Positions 18,501-25,751 of a DNA stretch of 64,000 bases are shown one piece after another (the first letter of the stretch is position 1; each line of letters begins with the position of its first letter). The stretch is from Ricordea florida (Eukaryota > Cnidaria > Anthozoa > Corallimorpharia > Ricordeidae): positions 4,566,673 to 4,630,672 of the forward strand of contig OX453272.1 of NCBI GenBank assembly GCA_949710005.1, in the 5' to 3' direction. A program made the translations under genes and the position numbers. Below the pieces are notes generated by a model that saw only the letters and a program-made list of their open reading frames with translations, did not search any database and was not told the origin of the DNA.

Positions 18501-20017
18501 TGGTTGGGGGGCCTAGTATAATATTTATGAGATATGCAGAGGCGGAAAAAACAAAGATTCGGCCTCATAAATATAAATTTCCTAAAAAAAGTGAGAGAAT
18601 TGTTGGTTTTGATGCAAATGGTTTATATCTTTACTGTGCGGGGCAAGAAATGCCATGCGGTAAAGAAGAATGTATTGAGGTAAAAAACCCATCAGAGCCA
18701 GAAACTGTTACGAAAATTTGCAAAGATATTCTTGATGATAAGGTTTTCGGTTTTTGCCAAGTTGATATCCATGCGCCTGAACACTTAAAAGAAAAGTTTG
18801 AAGAGTTTTCACCTCTATTTGTTGTAGATAGCGTTCCAGAAGATTTGGTACCTGAACACATGAAAGAATACCAAAAAGCTACAGGTAGAAAACACCTAAA
18901 AGATAATAAAAAATTACTGGGGGTTACCAAGACAAAAAAGATATTGTTATATACACCTATAATAAAATGGCTTCTTGAGCATGGTTTGAAGGTTACAGCT
19001 ATTCATAATATTTTGAAGTATGAACCTGGAAGACCTTTTGAATGGTTCCCAAAAGAGGTGTCCGACGCAAGAAGAGATGGTGATATAGAGGTTATGGTGG
19101 AAAAATTAAGTAAAGCTTTTGATGAAAACAAAATAGATGATGTCGTAAACCTTACTAATGAATTAAACCAATTCCCTGATATATTAAAAATTATTGAAGA
19201 GAGCAAAGACATTCAAGTATTTCTTGAAAAACTAAAACCAAAGTATAAAGGTTGTAAAGAATTGGGTGATACTTACAAACTAAAAGGAAATTCATTCTAT
19301 GGAAAAATGATAGAAGATAAGGAAAAACACAAGAACACAAGGTATACCCAGGATGAAAGTGAGGTTGATAAAGCCTTAAGGTCCCCATTTTTTGAAGATC
19401 TTACAGAAATAAACGAAACATATGAAATAGTAAAAAGAAAACGGCAAATAAAAATAGACAGGCCCTATCAATGCGGTATCGCGGTGTATCAGCTAGCCAA
19501 ACTTCGTATGTTGGAATTTTATTACGATTTTCTTGATAAATATGTGGATAGAAAGGATTTTGAGTTGATACAAATGGATACCGATTCTATGTACATGGCA
19601 ATTTCGGATAAAAACTTTGATAATATTATAAAACCAGAAATGAGAAAAGAATACTTTAATGGGGGAAAAGAAAAATTCCTATCAATCTCGAAATATCACG
19701 ACAAGACCCCAGGATTGTTCAAAAAAGAGTTTGATGGTATTAGAATGATTGCACTTTCATCAAAATGTTATTATGCAGAGGATGAGAATGGAAAAGTAAA
19801 GTATAGTTGTAAGGGTACAATTCATAGGCAAAACGAAATGACCTGGGATAGGTACATGTCAGCTTTAAAGGGGTCAATTGATATGTCACAAAACACAGGA
19901 TTTAGAGTCAATGACAATCAAATTGTGACATATACCCAAATTAAAAAGGGATTGAATGGGTATTATGATAAAAGAAGGGTTGATGAGGATGGAATTCACA
20001 CATACCCCCTTTATTAA
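15572..20017 (+). CDS. polB: Protein-primed family B DNA polymerase with N-terminal accessory domains
   Basis: Replicative polymerase of the element. Residues 1-45 look like a SAP/Rho_N-type helical motif, followed by a Gln/Lys-rich coiled coil (about 50-130). An OTU-like cysteine protease region has DDNMCFWRC (Cys about 353) and a GH motif (His about 454). A C2HC zinc finger follows (C470, C473, H486, C492), then a PD-(D/E)XK-like segment with FEFYGCKWHGC (about 578-588). The exonuclease motifs are DYDFE (about 643-647), FNSGKYD (744-750) and YNLHD (875-879). Polymerase motifs are A DANGLYLY (D1014), B KLKGNSFYG (1236-1244) and C MDTDS (D1336, D1338), with SSKCYY near 1398. All catalytic residues are present and the frame is open over 1,481 residues. 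It converges with the integrase, overlapping by 4 bases. The start lies in the terminal repeat. The OTU and nuclease assignments are inferred from motif layout. Confidence 0.95.
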   Translation: MEQVDDLHFNLLKKIAKENGIENYSKMSKPELRKKIKEKPELDEEFKKQVQIENEKIKEKNLLIQIERYDKILKQKKEQIEKQQERIKRQESIKQRQEILKQKQEQIERYDKILKQQEEQIKQNEEEVRDYGKAIGLPKDPKPQQLPPSSKKPERKEDLIIDRGNEKKDDKTKTKKTKRTTTLRILPIRPPEHGETLQNIIERNEIIFQIRRDLDNDLSEIIYNELEPQIEMRSRIVISFSASIHRGNGEIAYHSHTFKGEGSFSMLSEIKDYIERCEGQRLSLEGIAWSRAYLPPSKIIDKKGANEGRVEFTEVKVKVIHSNEPLIGCGKLPDSLRNKKCIYAVDGKDDNMCFWRCLAIKLNIIDGKERPEKDIEKLSLSLARDFYNNKKLKASEVRPTKLVDFEKIAKMFSINIRVYEQKEKENYEIWKFIFGKGQFKDNLPGLDMGLYEGHCFFIKDIEMLSKKWECSGCKQIFNRHDYLGDHVKNNSCKGGETKILCAGEKIKYIMNNSEKVFYGGNTQFSYKACRWIDEQSKIIGKHIHHALCGHGGERCVKDKSGNEIFLVDGYEPETNTVFEFYGCKWHGCTCSNEDETKYNETKQREKIINDLGYRVVSVWECEKPKLGDIWFEKKFIPYPEFIDYDFEALLQKEFQKITDDLSFNQTHIPVSVAIHDTLEKEPTFIINENPDDLVKEFVENLEKRRKKIVEKVKKEYPLPDQDSIPKKVLEEYERWCNQVPVLGFNSGKYDINMIKRYFVKNMTDKTKEIFVAKNANKYMFLTTPHFKFLDVMSYLAPGLSFDKWCKANNCEAKKLVFPYEWLDSYDKLYHVGPVKHEDFYSSLKQENISVKEYEEYLIEFEKRGCVTMMDWLKEYNLHDVIPFKEALEKTRAQYYPDKIDILKDAVSIPGVSMIYVLNKYQKMKKKGDPELYAPNQYCIHRCNKYCNNGFCKKCHQIMKDCKTCDKNKIYKLLKTGMVGGPSIIFMRYAEAEKTKIRPHKYKFPKKSERIVGFDANGLYLYCAGQEMPCGKEECIEVKNPSEPETVTKICKDILDDKVFGFCQVDIHAPEHLKEKFEEFSPLFVVDSVPEDLVPEHMKEYQKATGRKHLKDNKKLLGVTKTKKILLYTPIIKWLLEHGLKVTAIHNILKYEPGRPFEWFPKEVSDARRDGDIEVMVEKLSKAFDENKIDDVVNLTNELNQFPDILKIIEESKDIQVFLEKLKPKYKGCKELGDTYKLKGNSFYGKMIEDKEKHKNTRYTQDESEVDKALRSPFFEDLTEINETYEIVKRKRQIKIDRPYQCGIAVYQLAKLRMLEFYYDFLDKYVDRKDFELIQMDTDSMYMAISDKNFDNIIKPEMRKEYFNGGKEKFLSISKYHDKTPGLFKKEFDGIRMIALSSKCYYAEDENGKVKYSCKGTIHRQNEMTWDRYMSALKGSIDMSQNTGFRVNDNQIVTYTQIKKGLNGYYDKRRVDEDGIHTYPLY

Positions 20018-21030
20018 ATCATTTTCAAAACAGAATCTGGCGGTAATTCAGTATCATAAGGTACAACTTGAAGCTCCTCCCTTACAAAACCTCGTCTTGG
20101 CCCGTCTTGTAAAAAATATAAAACCGGTTGATTAGGAGAAACCTTACTTCCGGAAATATAATAAACTTTTATGCTCCAAATAGGATCTGTGGCTCGTCTT
20201 TTTTCACCACCCTCAAGCTCACCCGGAGATAATAAATATCTAACACTTACCTCAATTGGTAATCTAACTTCATCAAAACCGACAACTCGCTTATAACTTT
20301 TAGGTTTGATATCAACCCCTTTCATTTTTATGGCACCCTCGGGTTCTTTACCGGTTATTCTAGTTGGTGTATTATTCAAAGTTTTTAGAATATCAGGTAA
20401 TCTTTTTACCCATGCCCTTGACCTTTTATCACTAATCATTTCTTGAGCATATTGATGGCTAAATAATTTTTCACTTAATGTCCTATTTGCTCTTTCTACA
20501 AATGCTTGTGCTCTATGGTTGCCAGCTTCACTTCTTTGTATTTTCACATTATGGTAATTCATAAGTTTTGAAACCTCGCCCATAAATTCCTTTCCAGGAT
20601 CAACAATTAATGTTTTAGGATATTTCAATCTTCTAGAATATATTTTTGTAAAAGTTTTGGATATCTCTCGACTTTCTTTTGAGGTTAATGCTTCAGCATC
20701 TTTGTATCTACTTGCCACATCAACAACAACTAATGCATATTTATATGTTTTTCTTCCAACTCTATCATGCGGTAAAAATAATAAATCTGCTTGGTGAATA
20801 TGATTAGGTTTATCCACCACCCAGTGTGGTCTAGGTATATATTTTGGAGTTGGAAGATATATTTGCCATATTGCTTGTTTCTCTAACCATTTTTTTGCTT
20901 CATTTTCGCTTACTTTCACCTTTTCAGCTAATTTAGGAATCGCAGCATATCCTTTCCAATACCCCTCGGTTGAATAATATATCCGCTCGAAGACCTTCGC
21001 CCGATTTGATGATATTTTTTCGCTACTCAT
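20014..21030 (-). CDS. int: Retroviral-type DDE integrase (rve superfamily)
   Basis: Inserts the element DNA into host chromosomes by strand transfer. 338 residues. The catalytic triad is HQADLLF (D82), LIVDPGKEF (D144) and AFVERANRTL (E179), giving the DD35E spacing of retroviral and Polinton integrases. An N-terminal helix-turn-helix-like region (about 10-55) precedes the core. The C-terminal third (about 235-325) contains beta-rich sequence consistent with an SH3-like or chromo-like targeting domain. It is divergently transcribed from the capsid gene over only 33 bases and convergent with PolB. No frameshift or stop; all catalytic residues are kept, so it may be functional. Confidence 0.95.
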   Translation of the reverse strand: MSSEKISSNRAKVFERIYYSTEGYWKGYAAIPKLAEKVKVSENEAKKWLEKQAIWQIYLPTPKYIPRPHWVVDKPNHIHQADLLFLPHDRVGRKTYKYALVVVDVASRYKDAEALTSKESREISKTFTKIYSRRLKYPKTLIVDPGKEFMGEVSKLMNYHNVKIQRSEAGNHRAQAFVERANRTLSEKLFSHQYAQEMISDKRSRAWVKRLPDILKTLNNTPTRITGKEPEGAIKMKGVDIKPKSYKRVVGFDEVRLPIEVSVRYLLSPGELEGGEKRRATDPIWSIKVYYISGSKVSPNQPVLYFLQDGPRRGFVREELQVVPYDTELPPDSVLKMI

Positions 21031-21040
21031 TTAAAGATTA
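21030..21040 (+). promoter_or_regulatory. Promoter-like motif of MCP, overlapping integrase start
   Basis: TTTAAAGATTA lies 23 bases before the MCP ATG. Its first base is also the first base of the integrase start codon on the other strand, so both genes may be controlled from this 33-bp gap. Confidence 0.5.
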
Positions 21041-21063
21041 ACCAAAGTATCTTATAAATTAAT

Positions 21064-22296
21064 ATGACAAACGTATCTGAAAAAATTAACCCAAACAGGA
21101 TTCCGAGAGTACCGCTGGGTTTGAAAGAGGAATCAATATTAAACAGAATTACACTAAATCCTTCATCAGCCAATCCTGGAGAAACACTATATATAAATAT
21201 TCCAAAACTTACCGAGAATTTAGTTATTGTTCCCGGAAGTGTATCTCTGGTATTTAACTTGAATGTTGAGGGGCATGAAAATAACACCCTAGTGAATAAT
21301 GTGGGTAGTAACCTTGTTTCCAGACTAAGGGTTCTTTTTGGGGGTGAAACACTACAGGACACACAAAGATACGATCTATTTCAAACATACCACGATCTAT
21401 TCTTAACAGATGAAGAAAGAGACGATCGATTAAAGCAAGGTATTTCTTCTTTAAACATGAGGAAACTACGGACAAATGCGGGTGATAAAGTAGACACAGA
21501 TGCAAAGGAAGTAACACTTGCAGGAGTACACAATAGAAAGTACCAAATCCAACTAAACCATCCTATTCTAAACGATCATGGGGTTTTCTACCCAAAGGCG
21601 CTAGATCATCAACTAATATTTGAGATTACACTAGCTTCAGTTCACGATATTGTTGTTTATTCTGATACAACAAAGACTCCAACTTATAAAATCACAAACC
21701 TTGAGTTGGAATATTCTTGTATATCAAGCGAATACTTAGCTCGTGAGGCACAAGCAGCTTATCAGGTTGGTAAGGGATTCTTTTATGAAAATGTAACTCT
21801 ACACAAAACTTTCACCATATCAAGACCCACAGACAGCGTTATAAACCAGCATATTAATCTACCTAGAAGGTCAATTACGGGGATATTATGTTTGTTTATA
21901 TTACCATACACAGGAGGAACACGAAATTCTGAGAATTTTTTCAATCCAGGTATCACCTCAATCAATGTTGATGTTAATGGTGTTCCAAATCGTTTATACT
22001 CAAAGGGAATGGTTCCGTCAGATTTTTGGGAGTCGGTAAAGAAACGTTTTGGGAGAAATGACATGAAAGAAAAGAATTTTTATAATAATAAGTTTGCTCT
22101 GTGGATAGATTTGAGAACTCACCCAGATAATAACATTCATGGAGGGGGCCTAGCATTAAACAACGCACAAGACGGTATAAAAATAGAAATTAGAAGAATA
22201 GCTATTGGTTCTGGTATTATTAATTGTTATATGTTTGTTGTGGCTGATGCATTAATGGAGGTTATGAATTCAAACTTAAGATCAATCATGTACTGA
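21064..22296 (+). CDS. mcp: Major capsid protein, double jelly-roll
   Basis: Main shell protein of Polinton virions. 410 residues of alternating beta strands. An N-terminal jelly roll begins near residue 40 and includes the conserved stretch VNNVGSNLVSRLRVLFGG followed by Y-LFQTYHDLFL (about 75-115). FYPKALDHQLIFEITLA (about 178-194) is typical of DJR capsid proteins. The second roll holds INVDVNGVPN-RLYSKGMVPSDFW (about 300-325), which corresponds to the NINFLALYVDGE-type strand of cnidarian Polinton capsids. It is at the short end for DJR proteins. It is followed 41 bases later by the packaging ATPase, as in many Polintons. The assignment is from pattern similarity, not a structure search. 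Confidence 0.82.
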   Translation: MTNVSEKINPNRIPRVPLGLKEESILNRITLNPSSANPGETLYINIPKLTENLVIVPGSVSLVFNLNVEGHENNTLVNNVGSNLVSRLRVLFGGETLQDTQRYDLFQTYHDLFLTDEERDDRLKQGISSLNMRKLRTNAGDKVDTDAKEVTLAGVHNRKYQIQLNHPILNDHGVFYPKALDHQLIFEITLASVHDIVVYSDTTKTPTYKITNLELEYSCISSEYLAREAQAAYQVGKGFFYENVTLHKTFTISRPTDSVINQHINLPRRSITGILCLFILPYTGGTRNSENFFNPGITSINVDVNGVPNRLYSKGMVPSDFWESVKKRFGRNDMKEKNFYNNKFALWIDLRTHPDNNIHGGGLALNNAQDGIKIEIRRIAIGSGIINCYMFVVADALMEVMNSNLRSIMY

Positions 22297-22337
22297 CCGG
22301 CTATGCGTACTTAAAAACCTTTAGTTATGATACAAAA

Positions 22338-22964
22338 ATGGAAGAATTACGAGATAAAATTCCTTTTCATTGTATCATAACCGGACCAACAAATTGCGGA
22401 AAAACAAAGTACATCATAGATCAACTACGCGGTCCATTCCGAAAATTGTTTGAATTCATTGTTTTAATTTGCCCAACCTATGCTAAAAATAAAACATATC
22501 ATGGTTTTGCTAGAGGAGATAAACGTTTCTTTGTATTATCACCAGATGCCAGTAACGTTGATGAGATTAATGAGTTATTAACTGATTGTCAAACTTTATT
22601 CTCCGGAACAAATACACTAATAATTTTAGATGATTGCGCTGTTTCTAATGACCTGAAAAAAAGATCAAACAAGTTTATAGATTTAGCATTTTCCGGAAGG
22701 CATCATGGATTATCAGTTTGGGTTCTCACTCAACAATTAACATCGATAGCAAAACCATTCCGCGAAAATGTGGCTTGTGTAGTCTCATTCCATAATCCAT
22801 CGCAAAGGGGGATGAAGATGCTTTTCGAAGATTATGGGGGTGATTTAGACCCTGAAACCAGTAAAAAGTTTGTTAAACTATTAAAAAAAGAAAAATATTC
22901 TAGACTATGTTTGTGTTTAAGATTTCCATTTCAATGTTATTTGGAAATTCCAAACGGAGCGTAG
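22338..22964 (+). CDS. Genome-packaging ATPase (A32/FtsK-HerA type)
   Basis: Motor that drives DNA into the capsid. 208 residues. Walker A is GPTNCGKT (16-23), Walker B TLIILDDC (about 92-99) and a glutamine motif LTQQL follows (about 130-134). Length and motif order match the pox A32-like ATPases of Polintons, virophages and NCLDVs. The C-terminal Cys-rich end (SRLCLCLRFPFQC) is unusual but in frame. It lies between the MCP and a conserved small gene on the same strand. Confidence 0.9.
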   Translation: MEELRDKIPFHCIITGPTNCGKTKYIIDQLRGPFRKLFEFIVLICPTYAKNKTYHGFARGDKRFFVLSPDASNVDEINELLTDCQTLFSGTNTLIILDDCAVSNDLKKRSNKFIDLAFSGRHHGLSVWVLTQQLTSIAKPFRENVACVVSFHNPSQRGMKMLFEDYGGDLDPETSKKFVKLLKKEKYSRLCLCLRFPFQCYLEIPNGA

Positions 22965-22972
22965 AGAAGCGG

Positions 22973-22988
22973 TCTAAAAGAATCTTTG
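22973..22988 (+). promoter_or_regulatory. Promoter-like motif of the 23,009 gene
   Basis: TCTAAAAGAATCTTTG, 20 bases before the ATG at 23,009. A variant of the element-wide TYTAAAGATTTCTT motif. It favours 23,009 over the earlier in-frame ATG at 22,907, which overlaps the ATPase. Confidence 0.4.
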
Positions 22989-23008
22989 TATTATTAGAAA
23001 ATTATAAG

Positions 23009-23587
23009 ATGACAGATTCTCCGGAAGATTATATTGGCCCCGCCAGCCCGAAGGATATTAAAGTAAAAGAAGAAAAGACCGACCAGCGGGATGAACCCGA
23101 AAGAATTGAGGAACTTGAAATTAAACAAGAATCACTGGCTATTCTAGCATCTCTTGGAACCACAAAAGAATATTTAGGAGTTGATATGAGTTTGGGTGAT
23201 GTAAAAAAATTATCAGTAAAAGACATTGAAAAATATTATAATCGTTATCAAGCGGTATTGGGTAAGAAAATTAGTGGCGGATTGGTAGATTCATCCCTTC
23301 AATTGGTTTCACAAGTTATTTCTTATGTGGTTCCGGTGGATGATATAGAAGCTCTTTGTTCAGATTTGAAGAATGATGATTTGGTTAATCGCGAACTAAC
23401 AAACATTGTTGGGCTCTTAGCATTGAAAGCAGGAAGATTGGCAGCACTTGCTAGCGGGGTGTTTCAAGTTGCTAAACACGTTAAATTCAACAAAAATCAA
23501 CAAGTTGCAAGTGCAATTACAGATAACGCTAACACAACTGAGCAGGCCACTAAGAAAGATGCTGGAGGTACTGATACTGTTTACTAA
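23009..23587 (+). CDS. Conserved Polinton protein of unknown function, 192 aa
   Basis: Not assigned a function. The acidic, charged N-terminus (1-50, many E/K/D) is followed by a helical core with LSLGDVKKLS-type and VKDIEKYYNRYQAVLGK segments. A mildly hydrophobic stretch LVSQVISYVVPVDDIEAL (about 95-115) and an Ala/Leu-rich helix GLLALKAGRLAALASGVFQ (about 140-160) follow. Proteins of this pattern accompany capsid genes in cnidarian Polintons, from my memory of the family. The start was chosen for the promoter motif just upstream and lack of overlap with the ATPase. Context suggests a virion or assembly role. Confidence 0.7.
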   Translation: MTDSPEDYIGPASPKDIKVKEEKTDQRDEPERIEELEIKQESLAILASLGTTKEYLGVDMSLGDVKKLSVKDIEKYYNRYQAVLGKKISGGLVDSSLQLVSQVISYVVPVDDIEALCSDLKNDDLVNRELTNIVGLLALKAGRLAALASGVFQVAKHVKFNKNQQVASAITDNANTTEQATKKDAGGTDTVY

Positions 23588-23612
23588 GATTATTTGATTG
23601 ATTTGTTCAGCA

Positions 23613-23626
23613 ACCCCTAAAGGGGT
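23613..23626 (+). terminator. Short GC hairpin between small genes
   Basis: ACCCCTAAAGGGGT forms a 5-bp stem with a TAAA loop right after the 23,009 gene. It abuts the promoter motif of the next gene. A termination or processing role is inference. Confidence 0.3.
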
Positions 23627-23640
23627 CTAAAGATTTCTTA
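23626..23640 (+). promoter_or_regulatory. Promoter-like motif of the 23,656 gene
   Basis: TCTAAAGATTTCTTA, identical over 15 bases to the motif before the 25,752 gene, 15 bases before the start codon. Confidence 0.55.
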
Positions 23641-23655
23641 ATGGTATGAAAAATA

Positions 23656-24078
23656 ATGTCTGAAGAAGTTGAGCAAATTACAAGAGATCCTCCAAAAGAA
23701 GACCAACCGCAGGGAGGAAAAAGGGCAAAAAATCCTAAAAAAGTAGAAGCTGGTAAGAAATTAGCTGAATATCACAAAAGAGCAAAAGAAGCGTTGGCTA
23801 GGGAGCAAATGAAACTCGAAAAGGACCGACTGAAGGGAGGAGCAGAAGAGGAGATTAAAAATGAGAGTGAAGATAAAACAGAAAATGGAAATCGGGCATG
23901 GCTTCCAGAGCTATCATTTACGACTGTTTTATCGATTATCGGAATAGGATTTACCGCATTTGATATGTTTATGAGATATCGGACGGAGCCCTCCCGGCAA
24001 AAGGAGGAACGAATGCCTGCTTGTCCGTCGGTATCTCAAGTTCCTGCGCCACAACCACAAAAAATGGGGATGTTATAA
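23656..24078 (+). CDS. Small basic single-pass membrane protein, 140 aa
   Basis: Unknown function. The N-terminal half is highly charged with a Lys-rich helix (KRAKNPKKVEAGKKLAEYHK, about 23-42) that could bind DNA. One hydrophobic segment (FTTVLSIIGIGFTAFDMFM, about 88-106) and a Pro-rich tail (PAPQPQ) follow. The layout is that of a small virion protein. It is placed in a run of four short genes on the plus strand, each with its own motif or tightly coupled to the previous one. Confidence 0.65.
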   Translation: MSEEVEQITRDPPKEDQPQGGKRAKNPKKVEAGKKLAEYHKRAKEALAREQMKLEKDRLKGGAEEEIKNESEDKTENGNRAWLPELSFTTVLSIIGIGFTAFDMFMRYRTEPSRQKEERMPACPSVSQVPAPQPQKMGML

Positions 24079-24118
24079 TCCATAAAGTTATCTCAGCGTA
24101 GCTGGCCGGCAAAGCCGA

Positions 24119-24133
24119 TTTAAAGGTTTCTCA
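24119..24133 (+). promoter_or_regulatory. Promoter-like motif of the 24,155 gene
   Basis: TTTAAAGGTTTCTCA, 21 bases before the ATG. Confidence 0.45.
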
Positions 24134-24154
24134 CTTGTGTAGTAAAAAAAAATT

Positions 24155-24373
24155 ATGTCAAACGAAAACAAACTTGTGAAAACTGTTACTGATTCAGCAG
24201 TACTTGTTGGGTTAGCAGCTGCTGTTGGTTATGTAGCTAAAAAGATGATGAAAGAATCATTTATGAACGATCCATCCTCGAGTGTTACAAATTATGCCAA
24301 GTGGGTCGTTGTATTGTCGGGTAGTATGTACCTAAAAACATATTTAGAGGATCAAAATATTTTACCAAAATAA
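24155..24373 (+). CDS. Two-helix membrane protein, 72 aa
   Basis: Not recognised as a named family. Two hydrophobic segments are visible: SAVLVGLAAAVGYVA (about 14-28) and WVVVLSGSMYL (about 50-60), separated by a charged stretch. Its stop codon is followed after two bases by the next ATG, so the two genes are probably expressed from one transcript driven by the motif at 24,119. Likely a virion membrane component by context. Confidence 0.6.
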   Translation: MSNENKLVKTVTDSAVLVGLAAAVGYVAKKMMKESFMNDPSSSVTNYAKWVVVLSGSMYLKTYLEDQNILPK

Positions 24374-24375
24374 TT

Positions 24376-24774
24376 ATGGCAACAATAGCAATGATGTTGG
24401 GAGGAGCTGTATTAAATGCAACTGCCTTTGTTGGCGGATCATATCTTGCAAAATATCTATCTGGTGGCGGAGCCTCCGATACAGAAAAAATACGACACGA
24501 TAAAGCACTAGAAAAATATCAAAAAGATTATTCAGAATATCAGGAAAAAAGACAGAAATTAATCGATTGGGAAATGAAGAAAAAAGATGAAAAATATCAA
24601 GCTTCAAAAAATCTTTCAAAAACGGATGAAGCTTTAGAATTATATGAACAAAGTCACGAACCAAAATTTGAGAATTATTACAGACCAAGCGATAATCAAA
24701 AGACGGGTGAAATGTTATATGTAGGTGGCGGTATGTTGGCGTTGGGTTATGCAGCCAGTAAATTATTATAACAT
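24376..24774 (+). CDS. Membrane-anchored coiled-coil protein, 131 aa
   Basis: Begins with a hydrophobic Gly/Ala helix (about 4-30), then a charged coiled coil beginning KIRHDKALEKYQ (about 38-75) and ends with a second hydrophobic segment (GGGMLALGYAASKLL). From memory, this hairpin-like build recurs in cnidarian Polintons next to capsid genes. It starts two bases after the preceding gene. Function unknown; a virion scaffold or membrane-linked role fits. Its end faces the minus-strand gene at 25,657, with a shared stem-loop between. Confidence 0.65.
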
Positions 24775-24780
24775 TATTTT

Positions 24781-24814
24781 GTTATGTAACCAGTAATTAG
24801 GTTATATAACATAA
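24781..24814. terminator. Stem-loop between convergent genes (copy 1)
   Basis: GTTATGTAACC, 8-base loop, GGTTATATAAC: an 11-bp stem with one G-U pair, followed by ATAA. The same stem-loop recurs at 32,814-32,847, again between convergent genes, which suggests a bidirectional transcript end. Confidence 0.55.
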
Positions 24815-24832
24815 TTTCATTTCTTATTTAGT

Positions 24833-25657
24833 TCACATAAGGCTTCCATTATCTGAATCTTCGTCATTTTCCATAAAATTGGAAGCTGATTCGCTGTTAG
24901 AAATAATTACTTCGGGATTATATTTTTTACTGGGAGCTAATCTTTTCATTTCAATTTTTGGTTCTACAATAGCATCATAAATTTTTACTTGAAGCGAAAT
25001 ACAAGAACCAATAAATATTGATTCAATTTTTATACTGCATTCTGCATGGCACCCTTTATTCATTAAATCTAAGGGTTCTATTAATTCATCATCTTTCATA
25101 TTATAAAATTTAGTTAGAAATTTGTCTTTATAGCAAATTAATTTTGCATATAACGTTGGACCGCGGTCAGGAACTCTACGCATAGAACTTTTCCCGTTCT
25201 CATCTGTAACTTTTACCATTTTCCAATATAAAGGATTTAAACCACCCCTGGTTTTGGTAAGATCTTTTCTTTCCAAGTCAAATCTTTCAATTTTTTCTCT
25301 ATTATCTACCAAATGATCAATACAACAATCCACTATTTCGTTAAAAGTATCAATCCATTTTTTCTCTTCGGGTGTGGGTTTATTTCCACTCCATAAACAC
25401 AAAGGAAAAGTATATCCTGTAATTTTATTTGTTTCTTGACTTCGATTTTCGGAAACTCCATATGAATACAAACGCCCAGTTGGAATAACAAGTTCTCCTT
25501 CAGTTCCGTCTTCATTTTTTGTAAAAATCTTAATTCGTTTAAATTCAATCTTTGGTTTGCTACCGGGAATTTCACCTAAAATTGGTTTAGAAAAGATCAT
25601 ACTTTGTTTGGGGATATAATTATTAGTATTTATTAATTGGGTGTTTTCATTAGGCAT
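24833..25657 (-). CDS. Putative ssDNA-binding protein, 274 aa
   Basis: Lone minus-strand gene inside the virion block. A conserved-looking core has NPLYWKM (about 140), RGPTLYAKLICY (about 165-176) and CSIKIESIFIGSCISLQVKI (about 207-226), with an acidic Ser/Asp-rich C-terminal tail (NDEDSDNGS-type). The beta-rich core plus acidic tail is the layout of viral single-stranded DNA-binding proteins, and the PTLYAKL...IESIFIG pattern recalls NCLDV/Polinton-like virus SSB candidates. That family link is from memory and unverified. Transcription opposite to the structural genes would fit an early replication gene. Confidence 0.5.
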   Translation of the reverse strand: MPNENTQLINTNNYIPKQSMIFSKPILGEIPGSKPKIEFKRIKIFTKNEDGTEGELVIPTGRLYSYGVSENRSQETNKITGYTFPLCLWSGNKPTPEEKKWIDTFNEIVDCCIDHLVDNREKIERFDLERKDLTKTRGGLNPLYWKMVKVTDENGKSSMRRVPDRGPTLYAKLICYKDKFLTKFYNMKDDELIEPLDLMNKGCHAECSIKIESIFIGSCISLQVKIYDAIVEPKIEMKRLAPSKKYNPEVIISNSESASNFMENDEDSDNGSLM

Positions 25658-25710
25658 TTTATTTTATTTTATTTTATTTTTTTAAAAAATCAATTTTATA
25701 ATTTCAAAAT

Positions 25711-25734
25711 AACTTTAGATCTAAAGATTTCTTA
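25711..25734. promoter_or_regulatory. Bidirectional promoter-like motif around AGATCT
   Basis: The plus strand reads TCTAAAGATTTCTTA at 25,720-25,734 (17 bases before the 25,752 ATG). The minus strand reads TCTAAAGTT at 25,719-25,711 toward the 25,657 gene. The two motifs share the palindrome AGATCT. Confidence 0.5.
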
Positions 25735-25751
25735 CTGACGAGTAAAAAATC

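Noticed and set aside
22907..23008. Earlier start for the 192-aa Polinton gene
   Set aside because: It would overlap the ATPase out of frame and lies upstream of the promoter-like motif.
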